DNA of 64,000 nucleotides, taken from Devosia sp. SL43. GTDB lineage: Bacteria > Pseudomonadota > Alphaproteobacteria > Rhizobiales > Devosiaceae. The stretch lies in NCBI RefSeq assembly GCF_021729885.1, contig NZ_CP063401.1, forward strand, positions 1,178,001 through 1,242,000, read 5' to 3'. Below, in pieces: positions 55,566-64,000 of this stretch (its first letter is position 1; every line of letters starts with the position of its first letter). Both the position numbers and the translations under genes were made by a program. The notes below the pieces were generated by a model that had not been told where the DNA came from, did no database searches, and saw nothing but the letters and a program-made list of their open reading frames with translations.

Positions 55566-57086
55566 CTAGAAGAAGCCCAGCTTCTTGGGGGAGTAGGACA
55601 CCAGCATGTTCTTGGTCTGCTGGTAATGATCGAGCATCATGCGGTGGTTTTCGCGACCAATGCCGGATTGCTTGTAGCCGCCGAAGGCCGCATGAGCCGG
55701 ATAGGCGTGATAGCAATTGGTCCAGACGCGGCCGGCCTGGATGCCCCGGCCGAAACGGTAGGCCCGGTTGGCGTCGCGCGTCCACACCCCGGCGCCCAGG
55801 CCATAGAGCGTGTCATTGGCAATCTCGAGCGCTTCGGCATCGTCCTTGAAGGTGGTGACCGATACAACCGGCCCGAAGATCTCCTCCTGGAAGATGCGCA
55901 TCTTGTTGTTGCCGGCAAAGACGGTCGGTTTGACGTAATAGCCACCGGCCAGTTCGCCTTCGAGATTGTTGCGCTCGCCGCCGGTCAGAACCTTGGCGCC
56001 TTCCTGCTTGCCGATATCGAGGTAGCTGAGAATCTTCTCGAGCTGCTCCGAGGATGCCTGCGCCCCGATCATGGTGCTCATCTCAAAAGGTGAACCCTGC
56101 TTGATGGCCTCGACGCGTTTGATGGCCCGTTCCATGAAGCGGTCATAGACGCTCTCCTGGATCAGCGCACGGCTGGGGCACGTGCAGACCTCGCCCTGGT
56201 TGAGGGCGAACATGGCAAAGCCTTCCAGCGCCTTGTCGAAGAAGTCGTCATCTTCGGCCAGCACGTCGGCAAAGAAGATGTTGGGCGACTTGCCGCCGAG
56301 TTCGAGGGTGACCGGGATGAGGTTCTGGCTGGCATATTGCATGATCAGCCGGCCGGTTGTGGTTTCGCCTGTGAAGGCGATCTTGGCGATGCGGTTGGAC
56401 GAAGCCAGCGGCTTGCCGGCTTCGAGGCCGAAACCATTGACGATGTTGAGCACGCCAGGCGGCAGAATGTCTTCGATCAGTTCCATCAGGTAGAGGATCG
56501 AAGCGGGGGTCTGTTCCGCTGGCTTGAGCACGACGGCATTGCCGGCAGCAAGCGCCGGGGCCAGCTTCCAGACAGCCATCAGGATGGGGAAGTTCCACGG
56601 GATGATCTGGCCGACAACGCCGAGCGGCTCGTGGAAGTGGTAGGCCACAGTGTCGTTGTCGATCTCGGAAATGCCGCCTTCCTGGGCGCGGATGGCGCCG
56701 GCGAAATAACGGAAATGGTCGATGGCGAGTGGAATATCGGCAGCGGTCGTCTCGCGGATCGGCTTGCCGTTGTCCCAGGTTTCGGCCAGGGCGATTTCGT
56801 CGAGATGCTCTTCCATGCGATCGGCGATGCGGTTGAGCATCACGGCGCGCTGGGCGACCGAGGTCTTGCCCCAGGCCGGCGCGGCCTTGTGCGCCGCGTC
56901 GAGCGCTTTTTCCACATCGGCCGCTTTGGAGCGGGCGACCTCGCAAATGACCTGGCCGGTCACAGGCGAGGTGTTTTCGAAGGTCTCGCCATCGACGGCG
57001 TCGACCCACTCACCCCCGATGTAATTGCCATACTTGGCCTTGTACGGAGACTTGGTCCGTTGGCCGACGAATTCCGGTTTGTTCAT
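55566..57086 (-). CDS. NAD-dependent aldehyde dehydrogenase (AcoD/ExaC type)
   Basis: Aldehyde dehydrogenase of 506 residues, close to those acting on acetaldehyde or chloroacetaldehyde. Catalytic Cys301 in NQGEVCTCP, general base Glu262 in LELGGKSP, and Rossmann region [13 protein letters not shown]. The start MNKPEFVGQ at 57086 is preceded by GGGAGGATGCC. The frame stays open far upstream, but that is antisense to the regulator. The gene has a sigma-54 promoter and a divergent AcoR-like activator, indicating induction by its substrate or by acetoin/ethanol. Confidence 0.95.
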   Translation of the reverse strand: MNKPEFVGQRTKSPYKAKYGNYIGGEWVDAVDGETFENTSPVTGQVICEVARSKAADVEKALDAAHKAAPAWGKTSVAQRAVMLNRIADRMEEHLDEIALAETWDNGKPIRETTAADIPLAIDHFRYFAGAIRAQEGGISEIDNDTVAYHFHEPLGVVGQIIPWNFPILMAVWKLAPALAAGNAVVLKPAEQTPASILYLMELIEDILPPGVLNIVNGFGLEAGKPLASSNRIAKIAFTGETTTGRLIMQYASQNLIPVTLELGGKSPNIFFADVLAEDDDFFDKALEGFAMFALNQGEVCTCPSRALIQESVYDRFMERAIKRVEAIKQGSPFEMSTMIGAQASSEQLEKILSYLDIGKQEGAKVLTGGERNNLEGELAGGYYVKPTVFAGNNKMRIFQEEIFGPVVSVTTFKDDAEALEIANDTLYGLGAGVWTRDANRAYRFGRGIQAGRVWTNCYHAYPAHAAFGGYKQSGIGRENHRMMLDHYQQTKNMLVSYSPKKLGFF

Positions 57087-57117
57087 GGCATCCTCCCTTT
57101 TTGGATACCATGCCCAT

Positions 57118-57133
57118 TGCAACGCCCATGCCA
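57118..57133 (-). promoter_or_regulatory. Sigma-54 promoter of the aldehyde dehydrogenase gene
   Basis: Reading the minus strand, TGGCATG-N4-TTGCA matches the -24/-12 consensus (TGGCACG-N4-TTGCW) at all but one position. It lies 31 bases upstream of the start codon, right for a short 5' leader. Confidence 0.88.
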
Positions 57134-57209
57134 GAAACGGCCAAGTACCTGAAGCAGAACGCGAAGTTTTCGTGATCCGTATTGTGCTGGACGGATTGGA
57201 AAATTGGAT

Positions 57210-57270
57210 GCAACACTTTGCCACAACCAGAAGCGATGGCCGGCGCAACACCTGTTGCAAACTGCCACAA
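57210..57270. promoter_or_regulatory. Probable activator-binding (enhancer) sites
   Basis: Upstream of the sigma-54 promoter are a perfect palindrome GCAACACCTGTTGC (57245-57258), a related GCAACACTTTGCCAC (57210-57224), and two direct copies of TGCCACAAC (57219 and 57263). Spacing of about 80-150 bases suits enhancer binding by the adjacent regulator; the binding is inferred. Confidence 0.55.
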
Positions 57271-57287
57271 CTGGGAGGAACGCAGAG

Positions 57288-59141
57288 ATGAACATTGCAT
57301 CCGAAGTGGCGCTGGCCGCTGCCCGAGAAAAATTCTTCTCGGGACATACGTTGCCCGACGGACTCGTTCCGGCGCCCATCCTGCGCTCGTGGCAGCGCTG
57401 TGCCGATCAGGGTCTCGATGCCGGCAGTTCCATCCATGCCGAACCGATGACCGCTGCCGAGCTTCGCGCCCTGCACGAACAGAACGAAACCCTCCGCCTG
57501 CTGTCTCGCTCCGAACTGGTCTCTTTGCGCATCGAAGCCAAGCTGACCGACAGCGTCGTCATCCTCACCGACGCAAAGGGCCTTGTCCTCGATACGGCCG
57601 GCAGCCCCGAATTCGCCGGCCAGGCCGCAGCCGTATCTCTCCGGCCTGGCGTTCGGTGGGCGGAAGACTCCACCGGCACCAATGCCATCGGCACGGCTCT
57701 CGCCGAACGCCGGGCCATCGAAGTGCATGGCGGTGAACACTTCTTCGTCCCCCACGGCATCCTTCACTGCGCCGCCAGCCCAATTTTCGATCCTTACGGC
57801 AAGCTGGCCGGCGTGCTCGACATGTCTGGCCATGCCTCCGCGCAACACACCCACGCCATGGGACTTATTCGCCTTGCCGTCGAACAGATTGAGCACCGCT
57901 TCTTCTCGGGTCGCTTCGACGACATGACCGTGGTCCGCTTCCATCGCAATGCCGATCTGGTTGGCACGGCGCGCGAAGGTATTCTCGTCTTCAACGGTGA
58001 CCAGTTGGTCGCAGGCAACCGGCGGGCTCTGCATTTTGCCGGTCTTGACCGCAAGGCTTTGCGCAAAGCCACGCGCGAGGAAATCTTCGAAGCGTCCGGC
58101 CTCGGCAGTGGTAGCGGCGAATTGCGCGGCCGCAATGGCGAGCGCTATTTCGCGAGCTTGTCGCAACCCCGCGCAACCGTCCCTCGCGTAACCGGCACCC
58201 TGCCGCGCCAGGTCAGCCCGGCGAAGTCAGGTCCGGTCTTCACGCGACAAACCCTGGCCGATCTCGCCAGGGCCATCCGGCTTGTCAACGCCGAGGTCCC
58301 CCTGCTGATTACTGGCGAAACTGGCGCCGGCAAAGAGGTCTTCGCACGACACCTGGCCGGTCTGACATCCCGGGCAGGCAAGCCCTTCATCGCCATCAAT
58401 TGCGCTGCCCTGCCGGAAAGTCTGATCGAGTCCGAGCTCTTCGGCTACGAGGCCGGCGCGTTTACCGGCGCTCGCAAGTCTGGCGCCAAGGGCCTGGTGC
58501 AGCAGGCAGAAGGCGGCATTCTCTTCCTCGACGAGATCGGCGACATGCCGCTGCTGCTCCAGTCGCGCCTGCTCCGCGTCTTGCAGGACAAGGAAGTCGC
58601 GCCTCTCGGCGGTGGTACGCCGCACAAGACAGACTTCATGCCGATCTGTGCGACCAATCGCGACCTTAAGGCGATGGTGGAGGCTGGCACCTTCCGGGCC
58701 GACCTCTACTTCCGCGTCGCGCAATACACCATCGCGCTGCCCAGCCTGTCCGAGTTGCCGGATCGGGAGGCGGTTGTTGCCAACCTCTGGTCCCGTTACG
58801 CGCCCGCCAATAGCGGACCGCTGCCTCAAGCCGTCCTCGCCAATCTCGCCGCCCGTCGCTGGCCGGGCAATTTCCGTGAGCTCGCGGGCACCCTCCGCGC
58901 GCTCGCCGCGCTTGCAGAACCGGGCATCCCGATCGCCCTGGCGGACCTGCCGCAGGACCCCACGAGCGCCTCGCCCAGCCCGATAATCTATCAAGGCGAC
59001 CTCGGCTCCATCACAGAAGCCACTATGCGACGCGCCGTTAGCCAGCATCAGGGCAACATCTCTGCCGCGGCGCGCGCCCTGAACATCGATCGCTCCACGC
59101 TCTACCGCCGACTGGTCTGGAAGCAATCGGACACCCACTGA
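57288..59141 (+). CDS. AcoR-like sigma-54-dependent activator
   Basis: Enhancer-binding protein of 617 residues: an N-terminal GAF-type sensor with ILRSWQRC at the start, an AAA+ domain (Walker [15 protein letters not shown] at 390-395 for sigma-54 contact, Walker [12 protein letters not shown]), and a C-terminal Fis-type helix-turn-helix ([19 protein letters not shown]). It belongs to the AcoR group, which responds to acetoin or aldehydes. It is divergent from the aldehyde dehydrogenase with a sigma-54 promoter between, its evident target. Confidence 0.94.
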   Translation: MNIASEVALAAAREKFFSGHTLPDGLVPAPILRSWQRCADQGLDAGSSIHAEPMTAAELRALHEQNETLRLLSRSELVSLRIEAKLTDSVVILTDAKGLVLDTAGSPEFAGQAAAVSLRPGVRWAEDSTGTNAIGTALAERRAIEVHGGEHFFVPHGILHCAASPIFDPYGKLAGVLDMSGHASAQHTHAMGLIRLAVEQIEHRFFSGRFDDMTVVRFHRNADLVGTAREGILVFNGDQLVAGNRRALHFAGLDRKALRKATREEIFEASGLGSGSGELRGRNGERYFASLSQPRATVPRVTGTLPRQVSPAKSGPVFTRQTLADLARAIRLVNAEVPLLITGETGAGKEVFARHLAGLTSRAGKPFIAINCAALPESLIESELFGYEAGAFTGARKSGAKGLVQQAEGGILFLDEIGDMPLLLQSRLLRVLQDKEVAPLGGGTPHKTDFMPICATNRDLKAMVEAGTFRADLYFRVAQYTIALPSLSELPDREAVVANLWSRYAPANSGPLPQAVLANLAARRWPGNFRELAGTLRALAALAEPGIPIALADLPQDPTSASPSPIIYQGDLGSITEATMRRAVSQHQGNISAAARALNIDRSTLYRRLVWKQSDTH

Positions 59142-59316
59142 CGCCGTCCTTTGGTTTGATGTTCGCGTGTTGGCCGGGCTACCAGCTCCGTTACTGACTC
59201 CCCCTGTCAGCAGCCCCCGTTCCCTCTCCGTTCAATCCCCGATAAGCTCGGCGGAACACTGCATAACCGCGCCTCGTTCCCCATCTGAGTCGCATTCCGA
59301 ACCCCGCGAGCACTTC

Positions 59317-61950
59317 ATGGCCGACAAGTCCGCACGTCCCGGCAAAGCCGATTTTTCCATCGACGATTTCCTCGGCGAGATCGAGAAGGCCGAGGATATC
59401 GCCGCGTCCAAGCCGCTTTATGCCGAGCGCATGAAGAACAAGCGCGCCCTCGACCGTGCCGACCAGGCTCTCGCCGCCGCTGCCGCCCAGGCCGAAGCCG
59501 ATGCCGCCAAGGCGCTGGCTGATGCCGCCAAGAAGAAGACCGCGCTCGAAAAGCGCCGCTCGACCAAATCCAACAACGACACCGCCACCGGCATGTCGGC
59601 CAAGACCAACAAAACCAAGATCAACTCCGTCGACCGCATCGATTTCGGCTTCGGCGAAACCGAACAGGCCGGCTTCAACCACAAGCCGTCCGCCCGCGAG
59701 ATCTCCCGCGCCGCTGCGGCCGATCCCGAAACCATGGGCAAGCTGCGCGACGCCCTCGCCAGCGCCCGCTCCAAATCCGGCTCATCCAAAACCGTCGAGG
59801 ATGCCACCACCGTCGGCGTCACCGCCACGGTGAAAGCCCTCGAACAGATCATCCTGCATGGCCGCAAGGAGGTGGAAGGCTCCTCCCCCTGGGTGCCGCA
59901 CAAGGCATCGAACCTGCTCGAAAAGCGCGGCCCCGCCCGCCCCTTCCGCATGCAGACCGACTACAAGCCCGCCGGCGACCAGCCCACCGCCATCGCCGAG
60001 CTCATCGAGGGCATCAACAACGGCGAAAGCGACCAGGTCCTGCTCGGTGTCACCGGCTCGGGCAAGACCTTCACCGCCGCGCAGGTGATCGCGGGCACCA
60101 ACCGCCCGGCCCTCATCCTCGCCCCCAACAAAACCCTCGCCGCCCAGCTCTATGGCGAGTTCAAGTCCTTCTTCCCCGACAACGCGGTCGAATACTTCGT
60201 CTCCTACTACGACTACTACCAGCCCGAGGCCTACGTCCCGCGCACCGATACCTATATCGAGAAGGAATCCACCATCAACGAGCAGATCGACCGCATGCGC
60301 CACTCGGCGACGCGGGCGATCCTCGAGCGCGACGACGTCATCATCGTCGCCTCCGTCTCCTGCATCTACGGCATCGGCTCGGTGGAAGACTACACCGCCA
60401 TGACCATCGACGTGCAGAAGGGCCAGAAGATCGACCAGCGCGAGCTGCTCGCCAAGCTGGTGGCCCTGCAATACAAGCGCGGCGACACCGGCTTCGTCCG
60501 CGGCACTTTTCGCGTACGCGGCGATACCGTCGAAATCTTCCCCGCCCACTACGAAGCCGCCGCCTGGCGCGTCTCCCTCTTCGGCAACGAGATCGAATCC
60601 ATAACCGAATTCGATCCTCTCACCGGCAAGAAATCCGCCGACCTCACCTTCATCCGCGTCTTCGCCAATTCCCACCACGTGACGCCGCGCACCACGATGA
60701 ACCAGGCCATCAAGCTGATCCGCGCCGAGCTCGCCGCCCGCCTGCAGGAGCTCAATGGCGCCGGCCGCTTCCTCGAAGCCCAGCGCCTCGAACAGCGCAC
60801 GCTGTTCGATCTCGAAATGATGGAAGCCACCGGCTCCTGCGCCGGCATCGAGAACTATTCCCGCTACTTCTCCGGCCGCCGCCCCGGCGAGCCGCCGCCG
60901 ACTCTGTTCGAATACCTGCCCGACAATGCCCTGGTCTTCGTCGACGAAAGCCACGTCACCATCGGCCAGCTCGGCGCCATGTATCGCGGCGACCTGCGCC
61001 GCAAGGCGACCCTGGCGGAATACGGCTTCCGCCTCCCCTCCTGCATGGACAACCGCCCCCTCCGCTTCGAGGAGTGGAACGCCATGCGCCCGCAATCGGT
61101 CTACGTGTCCGCCACCCCCGGCTCCTGGGAAATGGACCAGACCGGCGGCGTCTTCGCCGAACAGGTCATCCGCCCCACCGGGCTGATCGATCCCCCGGTG
61201 GAAATCCGCCCCGCCAAGGCCCAGGTTGATGACGTGGTCGACGAAATCCGCCAGACCAACAAAAAGGGCTACCGCACCCTCCTCACCGTCCTCACCAAGA
61301 AAATGGCCGAGGACCTCACCGAATACCTGCACGAACAGGGCATCCGCGTCCGCTACATGCACTCCGACGTCGACACCATCGAGCGCATCGAAATCATCCG
61401 CGACCTGCGCCTGGGCGCCTTCGACGTCCTCGTCGGCATCAACCTGCTGCGCGAAGGCCTCGACATCCCCGAATGCGGCCTCGTCGCCATCCTCGACGCC
61501 GACAAGGAAGGCTTCCTGCGCTCGGAGACATCGCTGATCCAGACCATCGGCCGCGCCGCCCGCAACGTCGACGGCAAGGTCGTCCTCTATGCCGATCGCA
61601 TCACCGGCTCCATGGAACGCGCCATGGCCGAAACCAACCGCCGCCGCGAAAAGCAGACGGCCTACAATGAAGCCAACGGCATCACCCCCCAATCCGTCCG
61701 CTCCAACATCCACGACATCGTGGATAGTGTGTACGAACAGGACCACGTCACGATCAGTATTGGTAAGGGCAAGGACGGCAAGGAACAGGTCCAGGTCGGC
61801 GCGAATTTGGCCGCCGTCATCAAGGACATGGAGGCCCAGATGCGCGAAGCGGCGACGAACCTCGAGTTCGAGAAGGCCGCGAGGTTGCGCGACGAGGTCA
61901 AGCGGCTGCGGGAGATGGAACTCGATACCCTATCGGGGGAGGTCTCGTAG
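59317..61950 (+). CDS. uvrB: Excinuclease ABC subunit B
   Basis: Damage-recognition helicase-like subunit of nucleotide excision repair, 877 residues. The core starts near residue 210 ([17 protein letters not shown]), with Walker [10 protein letters not shown], the beta-hairpin region [22 protein letters not shown], and a C-terminal UVR motif ([16 protein letters not shown]). The extra ~205 N-terminal residues are Ala/Lys-rich (coiled coil near 45-75) and typical of Rhizobiales UvrB, though longer than E. coli's 673-residue protein. The ATG at 59317 begins [10 protein letters not shown]. Confidence 0.95.
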   Translation: MADKSARPGKADFSIDDFLGEIEKAEDIAASKPLYAERMKNKRALDRADQALAAAAAQAEADAAKALADAAKKKTALEKRRSTKSNNDTATGMSAKTNKTKINSVDRIDFGFGETEQAGFNHKPSAREISRAAAADPETMGKLRDALASARSKSGSSKTVEDATTVGVTATVKALEQIILHGRKEVEGSSPWVPHKASNLLEKRGPARPFRMQTDYKPAGDQPTAIAELIEGINNGESDQVLLGVTGSGKTFTAAQVIAGTNRPALILAPNKTLAAQLYGEFKSFFPDNAVEYFVSYYDYYQPEAYVPRTDTYIEKESTINEQIDRMRHSATRAILERDDVIIVASVSCIYGIGSVEDYTAMTIDVQKGQKIDQRELLAKLVALQYKRGDTGFVRGTFRVRGDTVEIFPAHYEAAAWRVSLFGNEIESITEFDPLTGKKSADLTFIRVFANSHHVTPRTTMNQAIKLIRAELAARLQELNGAGRFLEAQRLEQRTLFDLEMMEATGSCAGIENYSRYFSGRRPGEPPPTLFEYLPDNALVFVDESHVTIGQLGAMYRGDLRRKATLAEYGFRLPSCMDNRPLRFEEWNAMRPQSVYVSATPGSWEMDQTGGVFAEQVIRPTGLIDPPVEIRPAKAQVDDVVDEIRQTNKKGYRTLLTVLTKKMAEDLTEYLHEQGIRVRYMHSDVDTIERIEIIRDLRLGAFDVLVGINLLREGLDIPECGLVAILDADKEGFLRSETSLIQTIGRAARNVDGKVVLYADRITGSMERAMAETNRRREKQTAYNEANGITPQSVRSNIHDIVDSVYEQDHVTISIGKGKDGKEQVQVGANLAAVIKDMEAQMREAATNLEFEKAARLRDEVKRLREMELDTLSGEVS

Positions 61951-61990
61951 CGCCTTTCTAGAATTTCGAGACTTCGACCCGGCAGAAGGC

Positions 61991-62045
61991 AAAATCGCTC
62001 CAATGGAGCGATTTTAGGCAAGAAGGCTACGAGGGCTATGCTCGA
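61991..62045. repeat. Hairpin repeat AAAATCGCTCC, copy 2
   Basis: AAAATCGCTCC-AAT-GGAGCGATTTT followed by AGGCAAGAAGGCTACGAGGG, matching the element at 29491-29570. It lies 40 bases after uvrB and marks the boundary to the AT-richer region; it can act as the uvrB terminator. Confidence 0.75.
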
Positions 62046-62125
62046 ACGGCTTCGTTACAGGACACCAACCCGTAGATCTAACCAGAGAAGTTGGCGACTT
62101 TGGTAGAACAAGGCCGCGAGGTACG

Positions 62126-64000
62126 ATGGCCAATCGATTCGGGAGGAATAGCGTGGGCGACGGTGTTCAGCAGGTGCTATTGGCAGACGAAATCGAAGAA
62201 CTAAAGGGGCTCACGGCAACAAATCGGGATCGTAATGAGGCGGAGACACGCCACAAAATAATAAATGTTGTCCTTCATCAGTTGCTTGCATGGCCCAAAA
62301 ATCGGGTCTCGGTCGAGGAGAACATAAGCCCAGGCTACGCAGACTACATACTTAAACGGTTGTCTGGCGATCCAATATTGGTCGTGGAAGCAAAGCGCGA
62401 AGGCGTGTACTTCACTCTGCCGATTGAAAAGGTCGAAAAGACTAGTGGGTATGTATCGCTCGCCAAACTACTTAGCGACGCGCCCATCAAGGCAGCAGTA
62501 ACCCAGGTCAGGCAGTACTGCATTGATATTGGCGCAGAATTTGGGGCCGTGACGAACGGACATGAATGGATAATATTTAAAGTGTTTGACAAGGGGCGTC
62601 GATGGGACGCTTTGCAAGCATTCGTTGTTCGATCGCCAGCTTATTTCTGGGATGACTATACAGAAGCGTACAACTCGCTATCGTTTACCGCTGTTTCAGA
62701 CAAATTTTCGCTCGTTCAACTGCTACAGTCCGCGACTCCTAAAGATCGTAGCATCTTTTATCCTAAGGACGGCATAGCAGCTTACTCGCATCAGATAACC
62801 GCAAACCGCTTAGCAGGTGCCCTTAGGCCCGTAGTAAATAGGTTCTTCGGGGTTATCGGCGACGACGACCCCGATTTCATGAACCGATGTTACGTTGGAG
62901 AGCGCGAATACAGGCCCGCAATTGTGGGAATGAGGACGCATCTGCAGGACTCCCTGAGCCCATACTTTAGATCTTTCGGCGTCTCACAACTTGAAGATAC
63001 CGGTAAAGGCGGTCAGATAGGTGGGCGACTTACGAAAAACATAAAGCACGGCCGACGAGGAGAAGTACTCGTCCTATTTGGAGGAAAAGGGGCTGGGAAG
63101 TCTACTTTCCTAAAGAGATTGCTACATCACCAACCTCCCAAGTGGCTAAAAGATCATTCAGTCGTCGCTCTAATTGATTTGCTAAAGGTCCCTGAAAGCA
63201 CCTCGGTTATTCGCGATGCCATCTGGGATGGCCTCGTCGAAAGCCTAGACATTGAAAATTTTCTCGAGGGGGAGCGCCAACACCTGCTCCGGGATTTGTT
63301 CGCCGATCGTTTCTCGGTCGCAACAAAACAAGAGTTGTCAGGTTTATCCAAGACATCAGAGACCTACAACGTAAAACTCAATGAGTTAGTTGCTGCTTGG
63401 AAAGCTGACAAGAAGTACTGCGCAAAAAGACTTCTAGAATATTGGCGGCAACAAGGACGAGGCCTAATCGTCGTCATCGACAATACCGACCAGTATTCCG
63501 GAGCAAACCAAGATTTTTGCTTCACATCCGCTCAAGAGATAGCAAATGAGTTTGAGTGCGTAACAGTAATAACAATGAGAGAGGAACGTTTTTATAACTC
63601 AAAAATTCACGGGGTTCTAGACGCGTTTCAGAATGCGGGCTTTCACATAAGCTCTCCACGGCCCGCGACGGTCTTCCGCCGACGGCTGGAGTACGCAATT
63701 GGTATCGCGCAGGATCCGGCCCGATGGGGCGAACTAAGCGCTGGATCGGATAGGAACATTACCGCCGACTGCGCGAAATACATGCGAATTTTGTCCGCTG
63801 AATTTGCCGGCGAAAAATCCCCGCTAAGCCACTTTCTCACTGCTTGCGCTCAGGGTGACATACGGCTGTCCTTGGACTTGTTTCGAGATTTCGTCTTGTC
63901 TGGCTATACCAACGTAGAGGAGATGCTGGCGGAAGGTGCTTGGAAGTTTCAAACACATCAGGTCGTAAAACCTGTCATGACGCCAACCAGATACTTCTAT
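62126..64000 (+). CDS. PD-(D/E)XK nuclease fused to P-loop ATPase (partial, runs off the window)
   Basis: Open reading frame of at least 625 codons, cut by the window edge. Numbered from the GTG at 62153, residues 29-81 look like an HsdR-type nuclease core: helix NEAETRHKIINVVL, Asp64 in GYADYIL, and Glu79-Ala-Lys81 in LVVEAKRE. A P-loop GGKGAGKST lies at 310-318 and a Walker B-like VVIDNTDQ near 440-447, then VITMREERFYNSK, as in STAND or KAP-like NTPases. The start is ATG 62126 (GAGG close by) or GTG 62153 (GGAGG at 6 bases). GC content and codon use are clearly unlike the neighbours, so it is probably acquired; an anti-phage role is inference. Confidence 0.75.
   Translation, partial: MANRFGRNSVGDGVQQVLLADEIEELKGLTATNRDRNEAETRHKIINVVLHQLLAWPKNRVSVEENISPGYADYILKRLSGDPILVVEAKREGVYFTLPIEKVEKTSGYVSLAKLLSDAPIKAAVTQVRQYCIDIGAEFGAVTNGHEWIIFKVFDKGRRWDALQAFVVRSPAYFWDDYTEAYNSLSFTAVSDKFSLVQLLQSATPKDRSIFYPKDGIAAYSHQITANRLAGALRPVVNRFFGVIGDDDPDFMNRCYVGEREYRPAIVGMRTHLQDSLSPYFRSFGVSQLEDTGKGGQIGGRLTKNIKHGRRGEVLVLFGGKGAGKSTFLKRLLHHQPPKWLKDHSVVALIDLLKVPESTSVIRDAIWDGLVESLDIENFLEGERQHLLRDLFADRFSVATKQELSGLSKTSETYNVKLNELVAAWKADKKYCAKRLLEYWRQQGRGLIVVIDNTDQYSGANQDFCFTSAQEIANEFECVTVITMREERFYNSKIHGVLDAFQNAGFHISSPRPATVFRRRLEYAIGIAQDPARWGELSAGSDRNITADCAKYMRILSAEFAGEKSPLSHFLTACAQGDIRLSLDLFRDFVLSGYTNVEEMLAEGAWKFQTHQVVKPVMTPTRYFY

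Noticed and set aside
57087..58166. N-terminal extension of the aldehyde dehydrogenase to 866 residues
   Set aside because: The extension is antisense to the AcoR-like gene and would run through the sigma-54 promoter. The family length and the ribosome site support the start at 57086.
59782..61746. A 654-codon minus-strand ORF opposite uvrB
   Set aside because: It mirrors the strongly biased codons of uvrB and encodes a Gly/Val/Asp-rich sequence without domains.

Overview
The window looks like the chromosome of an alphaproteobacterium of the Hyphomicrobiales (Rhizobiales), most probably Devosia or a close relative. This rests on recognised proteins and their order (trxB next to a VtlR/LsrB-type LysR gene, UvrB with a long N-terminal extension), on small RNAs with repeated CCUCCUCCC loops, on high GC content, and on rhizobial-style paired palindromic repeats between genes. 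No tRNA, rRNA, CRISPR array or complete insertion sequence was seen. The last 1.9 kb is clearly poorer in GC and looks acquired.

Layout. 0-9 kb: divergent katG/oxyR peroxide defence, a six-PAS GGDEF-EAL protein behind a short coupled ORF, a RarD-like permease and a host-attachment family protein. 9-12.6 kb: an alpha/beta hydrolase behind two small secreted proteins, a repeat-filled gap, then a DpnI-like methyl-directed endonuclease overlapping a zinc-ribbon protein. 12.6-21 kb: ettA, a TolB-like propeller, a complementary pair of M16 peptidases, a TPR-GGDEF protein and an unusual soluble chemoreceptor-like protein. 21-29.5 kb: a YdeP-type molybdopterin enzyme with a DUF2461 gene, RidA, PPK2, a sugar dehydrogenase, greA, and trxB with its LysR neighbour.

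29.5-36.3 kb: repeats, a HAD hydrolase, a secreted protein and corA with a structured leader. A small-RNA locus follows, with three well supported sRNAs and one possible fourth. The three share a promoter layout (conserved GCATGGCT, exactly 18 bp, -35, 17 bp, -10), and the two longer ones each show CCUCCUCCC in three hairpin loops. 36-47 kb: a 2H phosphoesterase, an aspartate aminotransferase, a LacI regulator facing a 65-residue gene across five operator-like sites, and assorted envelope and metabolic genes, then tdk and a thioesterase.

47-51 kb: four secreted SH3 plus beta/gamma-crystallin paralogues. 51-55 kb: cspA, small membrane proteins, an ArsR/SRPBCC pair and an SDR lacking the usual catalytic Tyr/Lys. 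55-59 kb: aldehyde dehydrogenase with DUF779, preceded by a near-consensus sigma-54 promoter and a divergent AcoR-like activator. 59-64 kb: uvrB, then a large ORF that runs off the window and joins a PD-(D/E)XK nuclease domain to a P-loop ATPase.

The most interesting items are the sRNA locus with its shared upstream element (and the nearby VtlR/LsrB regulator that could control it), the DpnI-like pair, the nuclease-ATPase ORF at the right edge, the LacI operator array in front of a tiny gene, and the beta/gamma-crystallin cluster. Functions are assigned from remembered family features, not from a database search.
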